Source: Candidatus Kryptonium sp.
GTDB taxonomy: Bacteria; Bacteroidota; Ignavibacteria; Kryptoniales; Kryptoniaceae
Length of the DNA: 64,000 nucleotides
Direction of reading: 5' to 3'
Assembly: GCA_025060635.1 (NCBI GenBank)
Contig: JANXBN010000001.1
Location: 186,001-250,000 of the forward strand
Positions 34,584 to 41,854 of the stretch are shown in pieces (position 1 is the stretch's first letter; each line of letters starts with the position of its first letter). The translations under genes were made by a program, and so were the position numbers. The notes under the pieces were generated by a model. That model was not told where the DNA came from and ran no database searches. It was given only the letters and a program-made list of their open reading frames with translations.

Positions 34584-34832
34584 TTGATCACGACACCTGT
34601 AAATAAGCAAAAGGCAAAGGTAATTGGAATGATTATAACCGATTGCCCGAATTGCAAGAATCAGATTTTTCTTGAAAAGCAAAGTGTAAAACTTTGCCCG
34701 TATTGTGAAGCAGAAGTTCACTTAGATATTGAAAACATTGATGTTCGTGTCTGGGCAATTGTCCCTGAAAGACCATCGCGCAGAAGAAGGAGAAGAAGTA
34801 AAACAGAAGACATTGATCTTTTAACAAACTAA
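34584..34832 (+). CDS. Small zinc-ribbon protein with Arg-rich tail
   Basis: 82 residues. TTG start with GGAGGT five bases upstream; the in-frame ATG at 34629 has no comparable site. Two CxxC pairs, 'CPNCKNQIF' and 'CPYCEAEV', form a zinc ribbon. A run of arginines (SRRRRRRSK) follows, suggesting nucleic acid or acidic partner binding. Function unknown. Confidence 0.7.
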   Translation: MITTPVNKQKAKVIGMIITDCPNCKNQIFLEKQSVKLCPYCEAEVHLDIENIDVRVWAIVPERPSRRRRRRSKTEDIDLLTN

Positions 34833-34847
34833 TTTTGAGAGGTCATC

Positions 34848-35057
34848 ATGAAGGTAAACGAAGCAACATGGGATAGGATTTTGAGAGTAATCATAGGACT
34901 GTTTCTCCTTTCGTTTCTGTTTTGGATGGAGGGAAGTTCAAAATACTGGGGACTAATCGGGCTTGTTCCACTTATAACAGGACTTATTGGTTATTGTCCA
35001 GCTTACTCACTTTTTAAAATCTCTACTCGTAGGGAAACCCAAAGCTCGGGGAGTTAA
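34848..35057 (+). CDS. DUF2892 inner-membrane protein
   Basis: 69 residues. 'EATWDRILRVIIGLFLLSFLFWM' and 'GLIGLVPLITGLIGYCPAYSLFKIST' match the DUF2892 two-helix membrane domain. In YgaP this domain is fused to a rhodanese and may pass sulfur species. Here it is a separate protein, with a lone rhodanese elsewhere in the locus. A terminator follows. Confidence 0.88.
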   Translation: MKVNEATWDRILRVIIGLFLLSFLFWMEGSSKYWGLIGLVPLITGLIGYCPAYSLFKISTRRETQSSGS

Positions 35058-35063
35058 ATTTTT

Positions 35064-35091
35064 AAGCCCCGATTTCAATCGGGGCTTTTTT
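35064..35091 (+). terminator. Intrinsic terminator after the DUF2892 gene
   Basis: Stem aagccccgatt (35064-35074) with aatcggggctt (35077-35087), followed by TTTTTT. It divides the locus into a second and third transcription unit. Confidence 0.85.
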
Positions 35092-35115
35092 GTAAAATTA
35101 AAACGGTCTTAAATA

Positions 35116-35508
35116 ATGATTGTGGTTTATATTCTTGCTGGTGTAATTTTATTTTTTGTTTTGGTGAATTTAAGCATCGTTTTACGAGCGAAGTTGAAAA
35201 AAGGTAAATATGTTCCGGAAATTGGCGGTGAAATTGGCAAGGCAATTAAAAATGGCCAAAGAGTAATACTTTATTTTTACAGTCCTACTTGTTCTGCTTG
35301 TAAAGTGCAAACCCCTATAATTGATAAACTCATTAACTCCGCAAGTAGCAAGACAAAAATTTTTAAAATTGATGTAAGCAAGGATGTAAATGTCGCTTTG
35401 AAACTTGGTGTTATGGGAACTCCTTCAACTGTTGTAATTGAAAATTCAAAGATCAAAGAATTTTTTGTGGGTGTTAAATCTGAAAACATATTAAGGAGGT
35501 TCCTATGA
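35116..35508 (+). CDS. Membrane-anchored thioredoxin-like protein
   Basis: 130 residues. One N-terminal membrane helix (about 3-23), then a thioredoxin fold with Cys59-Ser-Ala-Cys62 ('YFYSPTCSACKVQTP') and cis-Pro in 'VMGTPSTVVI'. Topology is not certain: the basic residues just after the helix (RAKLKKGK) favour a cytoplasmic catalytic domain. It overlaps the DUF302 gene by four bases (ATGA). Confidence 0.85.
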   Translation: MIVVYILAGVILFFVLVNLSIVLRAKLKKGKYVPEIGGEIGKAIKNGQRVILYFYSPTCSACKVQTPIIDKLINSASSKTKIFKIDVSKDVNVALKLGVMGTPSTVVIENSKIKEFFVGVKSENILRRFL

Positions 35509-35888
35509 AATACGGGATCTCAAAAGTTGTAAATCTTTCTTATGAAGAAGCAGTTAACAAAGTCACTGAAGAACTCAAAAAAGAAGGCTTCGGTGTTCTA
35601 ACAACAATTGATGTTAAAGAGACATTGAAGAAAAAACTTGATGTTGATTTTGACAAATATATTATCCTTGGTGCTTGTAATCCTCCATACGCATATAAAG
35701 CTTTGCAAGCTGAATATGACCTTGGTTTAATACTTCCATGCAATGTTGTGGTTTATGAAAGAGATGGAAAGGTGACTGTATCTGCATTTGATCCGATGGT
35801 GATGGCACAAATGATTGATAATCCAAAACTAAAAGAAATTGCACAAGAAGTTCGTGAAAAACTTGAGAGAGTTATTGAAAATGTTTAA
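35505..35888 (+). CDS. DUF302 domain protein
   Basis: 127 residues. 'YEEAVNKVTEELKKEGFGVLTTIDVKETLKKKL', 'YIILGACNPPYAYKAL' and 'LILPCNVVVYE' identify DUF302. Members are small soluble proteins often found near sulfur-oxidation and thioredoxin genes; two conserved Cys (GACNP, LPCNV) are present. Biochemical function is not established. Translationally coupled to the thioredoxin gene. Confidence 0.9.
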   Translation: MKYGISKVVNLSYEEAVNKVTEELKKEGFGVLTTIDVKETLKKKLDVDFDKYIILGACNPPYAYKALQAEYDLGLILPCNVVVYERDGKVTVSAFDPMVMAQMIDNPKLKEIAQEVREKLERVIENV

Positions 35889-36465
35889 AAATAAAAGCGT
35901 GAAACCGAAAATGAAGAAGAATATAATTGGAATTCTGATTTTAATCTTGGCAGTTGGTTATCTTGGCTATACTTTTATAAAATCATCAAATTCTGATGAT
36001 AGTTATTCAACGATCACACCTGCCTTTGCTAATGTGCCTTCAAATGATAGACCAGCTCCTAACTTTGAACTGCCCGATGTAAATGGAAAGAAAGTAAGAT
36101 TATCCGATTTCAAAGGAAAAATTATAATTCTTGACTTCTGGGCTACATGGTGTCCGCCGTGTAGAGCTGAGATACCTGGATTTATTGAACTTTATAACAA
36201 GTATAAAGACAAGGGAGTTGTGGTAATTGGAATTTCTCTTGACGAAGGTGGTGTTAAGGATGTTGTGCCATTTATGAAAGAGTTTGGAATTAATTACCCG
36301 ATTCTAATTGGCAATTTCAAAGTCACACAAGATTATGGCGGAATTCGTGGAATACCAACAACATTTGTAATAGATAGAAAAGGCAATATAAGAGCGAAGT
36401 ATGTTGGTTATCGTCCAAAGGAAGTTTTTGAAAGAGATATAATAATGCTTTTAAATGAAAAGTGA
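35881..36465 (+). CDS. TlpA/ResA-type thiol-disulfide oxidoreductase
   Basis: 194 residues from ATG 35881, which overlaps the DUF302 stop by 8 bases; an upstream in-frame TTG (35839) is unlikely. A membrane anchor (about 14-33) leads to a periplasmic thioredoxin-like domain with 'APNFELPDVNGKKVRLSDFKGKIIILDFWATWCPPCRAEIP' (Cys91, Cys94). It would reduce periplasmic disulfides, for instance in haem-binding CxxCH sites such as that of the DUF3365 protein encoded nearby. Confidence 0.92.
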   Translation: MFKNKSVKPKMKKNIIGILILILAVGYLGYTFIKSSNSDDSYSTITPAFANVPSNDRPAPNFELPDVNGKKVRLSDFKGKIIILDFWATWCPPCRAEIPGFIELYNKYKDKGVVVIGISLDEGGVKDVVPFMKEFGINYPILIGNFKVTQDYGGIRGIPTTFVIDRKGNIRAKYVGYRPKEVFERDIIMLLNEK

Positions 36466-36658
36466 AGTAACCAAATCGGTTCGTTTAACTTTTCATGAAG
36501 TTAAAGAGGAAGTAAAGAATTGCCCAAGGTGTGGCAGTGAGATGCTTTTTATCAGGAGATGTTGTGGAGATAATGAAGTTTGGCGATGTGAAAAATGTGA
36601 ATATGTTGAGAAAGAGTTAAGTCAAAATATATGGTATTATTATATCTGGGCAAAATAA
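36455..36658 (+). CDS. Small zinc-ribbon protein
   Basis: 67 residues. 'CPRCGSEM' and 'CEKCEYVEKE' form a zinc ribbon with an intervening 'RRCCGDNEVW'. It overlaps the tlpA-like gene by 11 bases. Function unknown; it differs from the Arg-tailed ribbon at 34584. Confidence 0.7.
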   Translation: MKSEVTKSVRLTFHEVKEEVKNCPRCGSEMLFIRRCCGDNEVWRCEKCEYVEKELSQNIWYYYIWAK

Positions 36659-36674
36659 ACTTTGGGAATTAACA

Positions 36675-36839
36675 ATGATTGCTGGGATAATTGGTGCGTT
36701 AATTGGTGGAGTTTTGGGATTTTTTATAGGTAGGTATTTTTCAAAGATCGGCGGTATGTGTCCGCTCTTATGTAATCCAAAGATAAGCACAATATACTTT
36801 GCGTTACTTGGTTTTTTGCTCACATATAACAAATTTTAA
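36675..36839 (+). CDS. 54-residue membrane protein related to DUF6132
   Basis: A short frame starting at ATG 36675 with two membrane helices (about 2-19 and 38-52). Between them is 'GGMCPLLCNPKISTIYFALLGFLL'. The same CP-x(n)-NP/DP-x-xSTxYxA pattern occurs in the protein at 39072, so the two are paralogues. The cytoplasmic or periplasmic Cys pair could carry sulfur or a metal. It lies 16 bases after the zinc-ribbon gene. Confidence 0.65.
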   Translation: MIAGIIGALIGGVLGFFIGRYFSKIGGMCPLLCNPKISTIYFALLGFLLTYNKF

Positions 36840-36861
36840 AAACAAGCAAAGGAGATAAACA

Positions 36862-37308
36862 ATGGCAAAAGTTGAAGTCAAATTCGTTGACGGCATGACT
36901 TTTATTGGGAAAGGGGAATCAAATCATTGGGTTGTTATGGATAGTGCTGAAAGTGTTGGTGGGACCAATGCGGGAACGAGACCTATGGAACTTGTTTTAA
37001 TTGCGCTTGGTGGCTGTAGTGGTATGGATGTCGTTAGCATCTTGAAGAAAAAAAGAGTTAAGTTTGATAAATTTGAAATGAAAATAAGTGGAGAAAGAGC
37101 AGAGGAGCATCCAAAGGTTTATACGAAAGTTGATGTTGAGTATATAATCTATGGGAGAGGAATAAATCCTAAGGATGTTGAACATGCGATTGAACTTTCG
37201 CAGACAAAGTATTGTTCCGTTTCCGCAATACTTAAAAAATCTGGTGCTCAAGTAAATTATACTTATAAAATAATTCAACCAGAAACGGAGGTGGTTAAAA
37301 ATGAATAA
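36862..37308 (+). CDS. OsmC/Ohr-family protein
   Basis: 148 residues. 'PMELVLIALGGCSGMDVVSILKKKR' and 'AIELSQTKYCSVSAILKKSG' carry the two conserved redox cysteines of OsmC-type peroxidases. They reduce organic hydroperoxides and, in some members, persulfides. AAAGGAGAT precedes the ATG. Its stop overlaps the next gene by 8 bases. Confidence 0.92.
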   Translation: MAKVEVKFVDGMTFIGKGESNHWVVMDSAESVGGTNAGTRPMELVLIALGGCSGMDVVSILKKKRVKFDKFEMKISGERAEEHPKVYTKVDVEYIIYGRGINPKDVEHAIELSQTKYCSVSAILKKSGAQVNYTYKIIQPETEVVKNE

Positions 37309-37873
37309 AATGCTGTTGTTCATAATTTTGTTATTTTCCTTTCTTTTCCAAACTGACGAAAAAACTCAAAAAGCAATTGAACTCGCAAGAAAGATTTCAA
37401 ATGAGCTTGTTGACTCAGTCAGGACAGTTTTGTTTAATGAGCTTGGCAAAGGTGGCTATGTTGGTGCGATAAAAGCATGTTCAAATCTTGCACAAGAAAT
37501 AATAAAAGCTCATCAAGAAAAGTATGGAGTGTATGTAAGACGAGTAAGCGATAAATATAGAACCAAGCTTGACAAGCCAGACGATTACGAAGCCAAGATT
37601 TTGAAGAATCTTGAAGAACTTAACCAAAGAAATGAACTACCCCAGGAATATTATGAAGTTGTCACTGAAAAAGGCAAGAAGTATTTGAGATATTTCAAAC
37701 CTTTGATCGTCCAGCCGATGTGTTTGAATTGTCATGGGACGGATGAATTTATCAAAAAGGAAATAAAAGATTTTTTGAAGGAAAAATATCCAGAAGATAA
37801 GGCAACAGGTTATAAAGCAGGGGATTTCAGAGGTGCGGTGAGCGTTAAAATTAAATTAAGCGAGTCAAAGTAA
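37301..37873 (+). CDS. DUF3365 (Tll0287-like) secreted haem protein
   Basis: 190 residues with a signal peptide (about 1-17). The DUF3365 domain contains 'VQPMCLNCHGTDEFI', a c-type haem-binding site (Cys141, Cys144, His145), and 'YPEDKATGYKAGDFRGAVSVKI'. The family (PAS-like fold) senses redox or ligands or carries electrons in the periplasm. The upstream TlpA-type protein could keep its cysteines reduced for haem attachment. Confidence 0.88.
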   Translation: MNKMLLFIILLFSFLFQTDEKTQKAIELARKISNELVDSVRTVLFNELGKGGYVGAIKACSNLAQEIIKAHQEKYGVYVRRVSDKYRTKLDKPDDYEAKILKNLEELNQRNELPQEYYEVVTEKGKKYLRYFKPLIVQPMCLNCHGTDEFIKKEIKDFLKEKYPEDKATGYKAGDFRGAVSVKIKLSESK

Positions 37874-37877
37874 ATCT

Positions 37878-38444
37878 ATGCATAAGTTCAACCCAGAAAA
37901 TGCGCACCGACTTCTTGATGATGAGAGACGAAAAATTCTTCCACCTGAGGAAATTTTAATTTCAAGCGGACTAAAAGAGGGCATGACCATAGTTGATGTT
38001 GGTTGCGGAAGTGGTTATTTCACAATTCCAGCTTCAAAAATAGTGGGCAAAAATGGCAAAGTTTATGCAATTGATGTTCAAGAAGAAATGATAAAGAAAT
38101 TAAGGCAAAATAATTTACCAGATAATGTAACTTCAATTCTTGCTGAAAATGATTATGAATTTCCGATAGATGATGAAATAAGCGATTTCACATTTCTTGG
38201 ATTTGTTGCTCATGAAAACGAGGACATTGAAAGGTTTTTAAGTGAAGTTAGAAGGATAACGAAAACCGGAGGAAAGATTGTTATTCTTGAATGGAAGAAA
38301 CAACATGAGGAGAACGGTCCGCCTTATGAGGAAAGGATCTCTCAAGATGTTCTTTTGGCCTTGCTGGAGAAACTTAACCTTTCAATCGTTGAACATAGCG
38401 AAATAAATCAATCGCACTACAAGATAATTTCTGTTAAGAAATGA
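37878..38444 (+). CDS. Class I SAM-dependent methyltransferase
   Basis: 188 residues. 'IVDVGCGSGYFTIPASKIVGKNGKVYAIDVQEEMI' (motif I and acidic loop), 'DFTFLGFVAHE' and 'KTGGKIVILEWKK' give the fold. The opening 'HKFNPENAHRLLDDERRKILPPEEIL' recurs in methyltransferases found with arsenic and sulfur genes. Substrate is unknown; thiol or sulfide methylation is a possibility suggested only by context. Confidence 0.88.
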   Translation: MHKFNPENAHRLLDDERRKILPPEEILISSGLKEGMTIVDVGCGSGYFTIPASKIVGKNGKVYAIDVQEEMIKKLRQNNLPDNVTSILAENDYEFPIDDEISDFTFLGFVAHENEDIERFLSEVRRITKTGGKIVILEWKKQHEENGPPYEERISQDVLLALLEKLNLSIVEHSEINQSHYKIISVKK

Positions 38445-38848
38445 AAAATTTCTCCAAATTTTTGATCTTAATTTTATTTGCGGTTTATTTTTCAAGTTGT
38501 GCTGTAAAGTTAGTCCAACAAAAACCAAGCATTTATACTGATATTACTCCAATTGAAGCCCAGAGAAAGATAGAGCAAAACAAAAAGGTCTTGATTCTTG
38601 ATGTTCGCACGAAGGAGGAATTTTCGGAGTGGCATCTTAAAAATGCCGTAAACATCCCTGTTCAGGAGCTTGAGGGAAGATTGGATGAGTTGGAAAAATA
38701 TAAAGATTTTGAAATTATCGTTTATTGTAAGGGTGGCGTTAGAAGTAAAATGGCTGGTGAAATTTTAGTTAAAAATGGATTTAAATATGTTTACAATCTT
38801 TCTGGTGGTATCAATGAATGGAAAAAACAATTTGAGGCAAAGCAATGA
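38441..38848 (+). CDS. Lipoprotein rhodanese
   Basis: 135 residues. Signal peptide with a lipobox-like 'YFSSC' at Cys20, then one rhodanese domain with 'VLILDVRTKEEFSEWHLKNAVNIP' and active-site loop 'VYCKGGVRS' (Cys96). It would move sulfane sulfur in the periplasm. It overlaps the methyltransferase and DUF1858 genes by four bases each. Confidence 0.9.
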   Translation: MKNFSKFLILILFAVYFSSCAVKLVQQKPSIYTDITPIEAQRKIEQNKKVLILDVRTKEEFSEWHLKNAVNIPVQELEGRLDELEKYKDFEIIVYCKGGVRSKMAGEILVKNGFKYVYNLSGGINEWKKQFEAKQ

Positions 38849-39075
38849 AGAAGATTACAAAAGATATAACGATTGAAGATCTTGTTACCGAATTTCCTGA
38901 ATCTGTTGGTTTCCTGATGAAAAAAGGTATTAAATGTATCGTCTGTGGTGAGCCAATTTGGGGAACATTGGAGCAGGCGATAAAAGACAAAGGGAAAGAG
39001 AACGAGATGGAACAAATAATTGATGAGTTAAATGAAGTGCTCGGTTTAAAAGAAAAGGAGGAACAGCAAAAGTGA
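38845..39075 (+). CDS. DUF1858 domain protein
   Basis: 76 residues. 'ITKDITIEDLVTEFPESVGFLMKKGIKCIVCGEPIWGTLEQAIKDKG' is a full DUF1858 domain with Cys31 and Cys34. The family is related to the N-terminal region of ScdA/Ric iron-sulfur repair proteins and to hybrid-cluster-associated small proteins. It could ferry iron, sulfur or persulfide. Confidence 0.9.
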   Translation: MKKITKDITIEDLVTEFPESVGFLMKKGIKCIVCGEPIWGTLEQAIKDKGKENEMEQIIDELNEVLGLKEKEEQQK

Positions 39076-39263
39076 ATAAAATAAAGTTTATACTTCCATT
39101 GGTAGGTGCAATTGCTGGTTATGCTTATTACTATTTTATCGGCTGTAGGGTTGAAACCTGTCCCATTACAAGCGATCCATATCTTTCAACGCTCTATGGA
39201 GCCATTACTGGGCTCGGGGTTTATTGGACATTCTTTTCTGAAAAAAAGAAACAGGACAGTTAA
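39072..39263 (+). CDS. DUF6132-type small membrane protein
   Basis: 63 residues, GTG start overlapping the previous stop by four bases; AAAGGAGG lies upstream. Two membrane helices (about 5-23 and 41-56) surround 'GCRVETCPITSDPYLSTLYGAI'. A conserved Cys triad faces one side of the membrane. Paralogue of the gene at 36675. Confidence 0.8.
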   Translation: MNKIKFILPLVGAIAGYAYYYFIGCRVETCPITSDPYLSTLYGAITGLGVYWTFFSEKKKQDS

Positions 39264-39267
39264 CAAA

Positions 39268-39531
39268 ATGGCAGTTGCACTTCAAGTTAGTTTATATCCA
39301 TTAAGGCAAATGGACATAATAGAACCAATTAACAATGTAATTGATATTTTTAAATCATATGGACTTGAAACGCATGTCGGTTCAATGAGCACGCTCGTTT
39401 ACGGTGAAGATGAGTTGGTTTTTAAAGCACTACAAGATGCATATAAAAAAGCTTCTGAATTTGGTGAATTTGTTATGGTCGCAACATTTTCAAACGCGTG
39501 TCCATTGCCTTTGAGATTTGATATAAGATGA
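39268..39531 (+). CDS. YkoF/MTH1187-like thiamine- or HMP-binding domain protein
   Basis: 87 residues from ATG 39268, 4 bases after the previous stop. 'VALQVSLYPLRQMDIIEPINNVIDIFKSYGLETHVGSMSTLVYGEDELVFKALQDAY' and 'MVATFSNACPL' match the YkoF-type fold, which binds thiamine or its pyrimidine. Thiamine biosynthesis needs persulfide sulfur, a possible link to the locus. It is the last gene of this run. Confidence 0.75.
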   Translation: MAVALQVSLYPLRQMDIIEPINNVIDIFKSYGLETHVGSMSTLVYGEDELVFKALQDAYKKASEFGEFVMVATFSNACPLPLRFDIR

Positions 39532-39610
39532 AGTAATCAACGAAGAATTAGCCTTTTTTTATTTTACCAGAGTTGTTACTTTATCTTATTTTGTAAGAGC
39601 GAACTTATCT

Positions 39611-40615
39611 TTACCATAGTCCAATTCCATCGGGTTCCTTGCCGGTTCCGATGGTTTTCACAACTTTTCCAGCTTTAATGTCAATTACGCTTACGATATC
39701 AGCGTTAGAATTTGCTACATAAATTATGTTATCGCGTCCGATTGCTATACCGATGGGAACGGGGCTATCTCCGAAGGCTGATCCGAACAATCTTCCTGTT
39801 TTTTCTACATCTGATTTCTCCGCTGTCTTTATTCGCTTTAAAATTTCCTTGCTTTTGGCATCAACAATTGTGATTTCACCACTTCTTGCGGATGATATAA
39901 CTGCGTATTTCCCATCTTTTGAAAACTTAACACGAATTGGGAAACCCTCAACTTTAAATTTTAGTTTAACCTCGAGAGTTTTCGCATCAATCACAGCGAC
40001 GCTATCTTCAGCTCGGTTCGTGACCCATATTTCGGCTCCATCTGGAGAGACATCAATTCCTTCGCTACCTCTTCCGGTTGATATGTTCTTGACAAGTTTC
40101 ATTTCTTTTAAATCAATTACGCTCATGGAGCCAGAGCCAATGTTTGCAACGAAACATCTGGATTTGTCAGCGGAAAGAGCAAGCATGTGTGAAACCTCTT
40201 GCTCTGTCTTGACAGAAGCAACGATCTTTTCATTTTTAACATCAACTATGATTATTGATTTATTTGTTTCTGCCGTGATTATAACCTTTTCATTATCAAT
40301 CCATTCAATTCCATGTGGTCTGCGAAAGTCGCCAAGATTTATAGTTTTTTCAACTGTTAATTTCTCAAGATTGTAAAGCGTGAGCGAATTCCCTGGTTTT
40401 TCTCTTGTTCCGTAATTTGTTATGACAGCATATTTTCTATTTGGTGAAATTGCAACCTCGTGCGGTCCTTCTCCCGTTTGAAATTGAGTTATCAACTTAT
40501 CTGTCTTCAGATCAAAAATCATTGCAGTGTTGTCAAACTTGTTAAGGACAATTAAATTTTGCGATAGGGAAAAAGAAATATGGAAAATTAAGACAAAAAT
40601 TGATTTTTTAAACAT
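39611..40615 (-). CDS. Secreted YVTN-type beta-propeller protein
   Basis: 334 residues with a signal peptide (about 1-18). Seven-bladed propeller repeats are visible, such as 'AIISNNRKYAVITNYG'-like units, 'SRCFVANIGSGSMSVIDLKEMKLVKNIS' and 'NIIYVANSNADIVSVIDIKAGKVVKTIGTGKEPDGIG'. These NHL/YVTN propellers bind proteins or polysaccharides outside the cell; surface layer and nitrous-oxide-reductase-like folds are distant relatives. No catalytic residues are recognisable. It is transcribed alone, convergent with the sulfur locus. Confidence 0.85.
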   Translation of the reverse strand: MFKKSIFVLIFHISFSLSQNLIVLNKFDNTAMIFDLKTDKLITQFQTGEGPHEVAISPNRKYAVITNYGTREKPGNSLTLYNLEKLTVEKTINLGDFRRPHGIEWIDNEKVIITAETNKSIIIVDVKNEKIVASVKTEQEVSHMLALSADKSRCFVANIGSGSMSVIDLKEMKLVKNISTGRGSEGIDVSPDGAEIWVTNRAEDSVAVIDAKTLEVKLKFKVEGFPIRVKFSKDGKYAVISSARSGEITIVDAKSKEILKRIKTAEKSDVEKTGRLFGSAFGDSPVPIGIAIGRDNIIYVANSNADIVSVIDIKAGKVVKTIGTGKEPDGIGLW

Positions 40616-40690
40616 AGTCGGCTTTGATTTGTTTTTAACTTATTGCGATTGTTAGACTTTTATGGGCTTATACAAAATTAATTGAGAGTC

Positions 40691-41151
40691 GTGAAAACAA
40701 AAAATTTAGCTTTGGCTTTAACCCTGTTTTATTTCGTTTTGGTTGGTTGTTCAGGTGATAAGTTAATTTAATGTCCGAATTCGGGTGTAATCGCAAGACA
40801 GGGGTCAATTGGTCTTTTATCTTCACATCTTGCTTTGAAACTTCCATTAAAAGAAGAGCGAGATTAGTTTTGGGTTTCAGAAAAACATATTTTGATACTA
40901 TCACCAGTTTATTTTTAAGCAGACTTTCCCAATAAGTTTTTATAATGCTTTTGTAAAGTTCGTTGTTATACCTAATGGCGTCAGTTATTATGAATAGTTT
41001 TTTTATCTAAACCGTGATTTTCACGATGTATTTGAATAGCTCTTTGTAAACCTATAATAGAGGTGCTTTAAGCGCTGGGCTTGAAAATCTATATGACGCG
41101 TTTGCTTCTATGATGGTTGATTCAATAGCTATCAATGTCCTGAGAGATTAG
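40691..41151 (+). pseudogene. Decayed lipoprotein gene with several stops and frameshifts
   Basis: A GTG start at 40691 gives a clear lipoprotein signal peptide (KNLALALTLFYFVLVGCSG, lipobox LVGC) that stops at 40771 after 26 residues. Coding-like fragments follow in changing frames: 'GVIARQGSIGLLSSHLALKLPLKEERD' (stop near 40867), 'YNAFVKFVVIPNGVSYYE' and 'SAGLENLYDAFASMMVDSIAINVLRD' ending in TAG at 41149-41151. The pieces stay in order on one strand, which suggests one ruined gene. I do not recognise the family. It accounts for most of the 546-base gap 40616-41161. Confidence 0.45.
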
Positions 41152-41161
41152 GTCTAAAAAT

Positions 41162-41848
41162 TCATTTAGAATTTGCAAGATTTTTTAATTTTTCCAAGTT
41201 TAAAACAGTGATTTTTCTTCCCTTAACTTCAATCAACCCATCATCCTGCAATTTTCTTAACGCTCTTGAAAGTGTCTCAATGACTGTTCCAAGATATGAA
41301 GCAAGCATTGATCTTGAAATGTTAAGCGTTATTTCAATTTTTTCTCTATTTGTGCGTTGTTTTTCGTACTCCTCCAGCAAATAAGTTGCCAGTCGCTGTG
41401 GGACATCTTTTGAAGTTAGCGTCTCAATCTGTTGTGTTAATTCTCTTAATCTCTTTGCGAAACCTTGGAGAATTTTAAGTGAAATTTTGGGATTCTTTAC
41501 GAATAGTTGTAAAAACTTTTCTTTTGGTATAAATAGCAATGTTGACTCTTCAAGTGCTTCGCAGTTTGAATCGTATGTCTTTCCATCAAAAAGTGGAATT
41601 TCAGCGACGAGATTAAACGGCTCAACTATTTGCAAGGTTATATCTCTGCCGTCAGGAGTTAGCTTAAAGATTCGTACGACACCTTTCAGAAGTATATAAA
41701 AACCAAGGTAAGGATCTCCTTCGGAGAAAATGATTTCTTTTTTTGAAAATTTCTTCAACTGGGATATCTGAGTAAACTTGCGAAGCTCGTCAGTTGATAA
41801 TTCAGAGAAGAGAGGAATTTGTTTTATTGTGTCATGATCTGGATTCAT
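41162..41848 (-). CDS. Crp/Fnr-family transcriptional regulator
   Basis: 228 residues. Cyclic-nucleotide-binding-type beta-roll (about 10-125, 'KEIIFSEGDPYLGFYILLKGVVRIFK') and a C-terminal winged helix ('ISRSMLASYLGTVIETLSRALRKLQDDGLIEVKGRKI'). The N-terminal cysteine cluster of FNR is absent, so it is not an iron-sulfur oxygen sensor of that type. The ligand is unknown. It ends the minus-strand run below the GH15-like gene, 6 bases downstream of it, so it may belong to that operon. Confidence 0.92.
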   Translation of the reverse strand: MNPDHDTIKQIPLFSELSTDELRKFTQISQLKKFSKKEIIFSEGDPYLGFYILLKGVVRIFKLTPDGRDITLQIVEPFNLVAEIPLFDGKTYDSNCEALEESTLLFIPKEKFLQLFVKNPKISLKILQGFAKRLRELTQQIETLTSKDVPQRLATYLLEEYEKQRTNREKIEITLNISRSMLASYLGTVIETLSRALRKLQDDGLIEVKGRKITVLNLEKLKNLANSK

Positions 41849-41854
41849 TTAAAT

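Noticed and set aside
39726-40376. Long plus-strand open frame (216 codons)
   Set aside because: It is antisense to the YVTN propeller, Ser/Thr-rich as expected for an antisense shadow, and has no ribosome-binding site.
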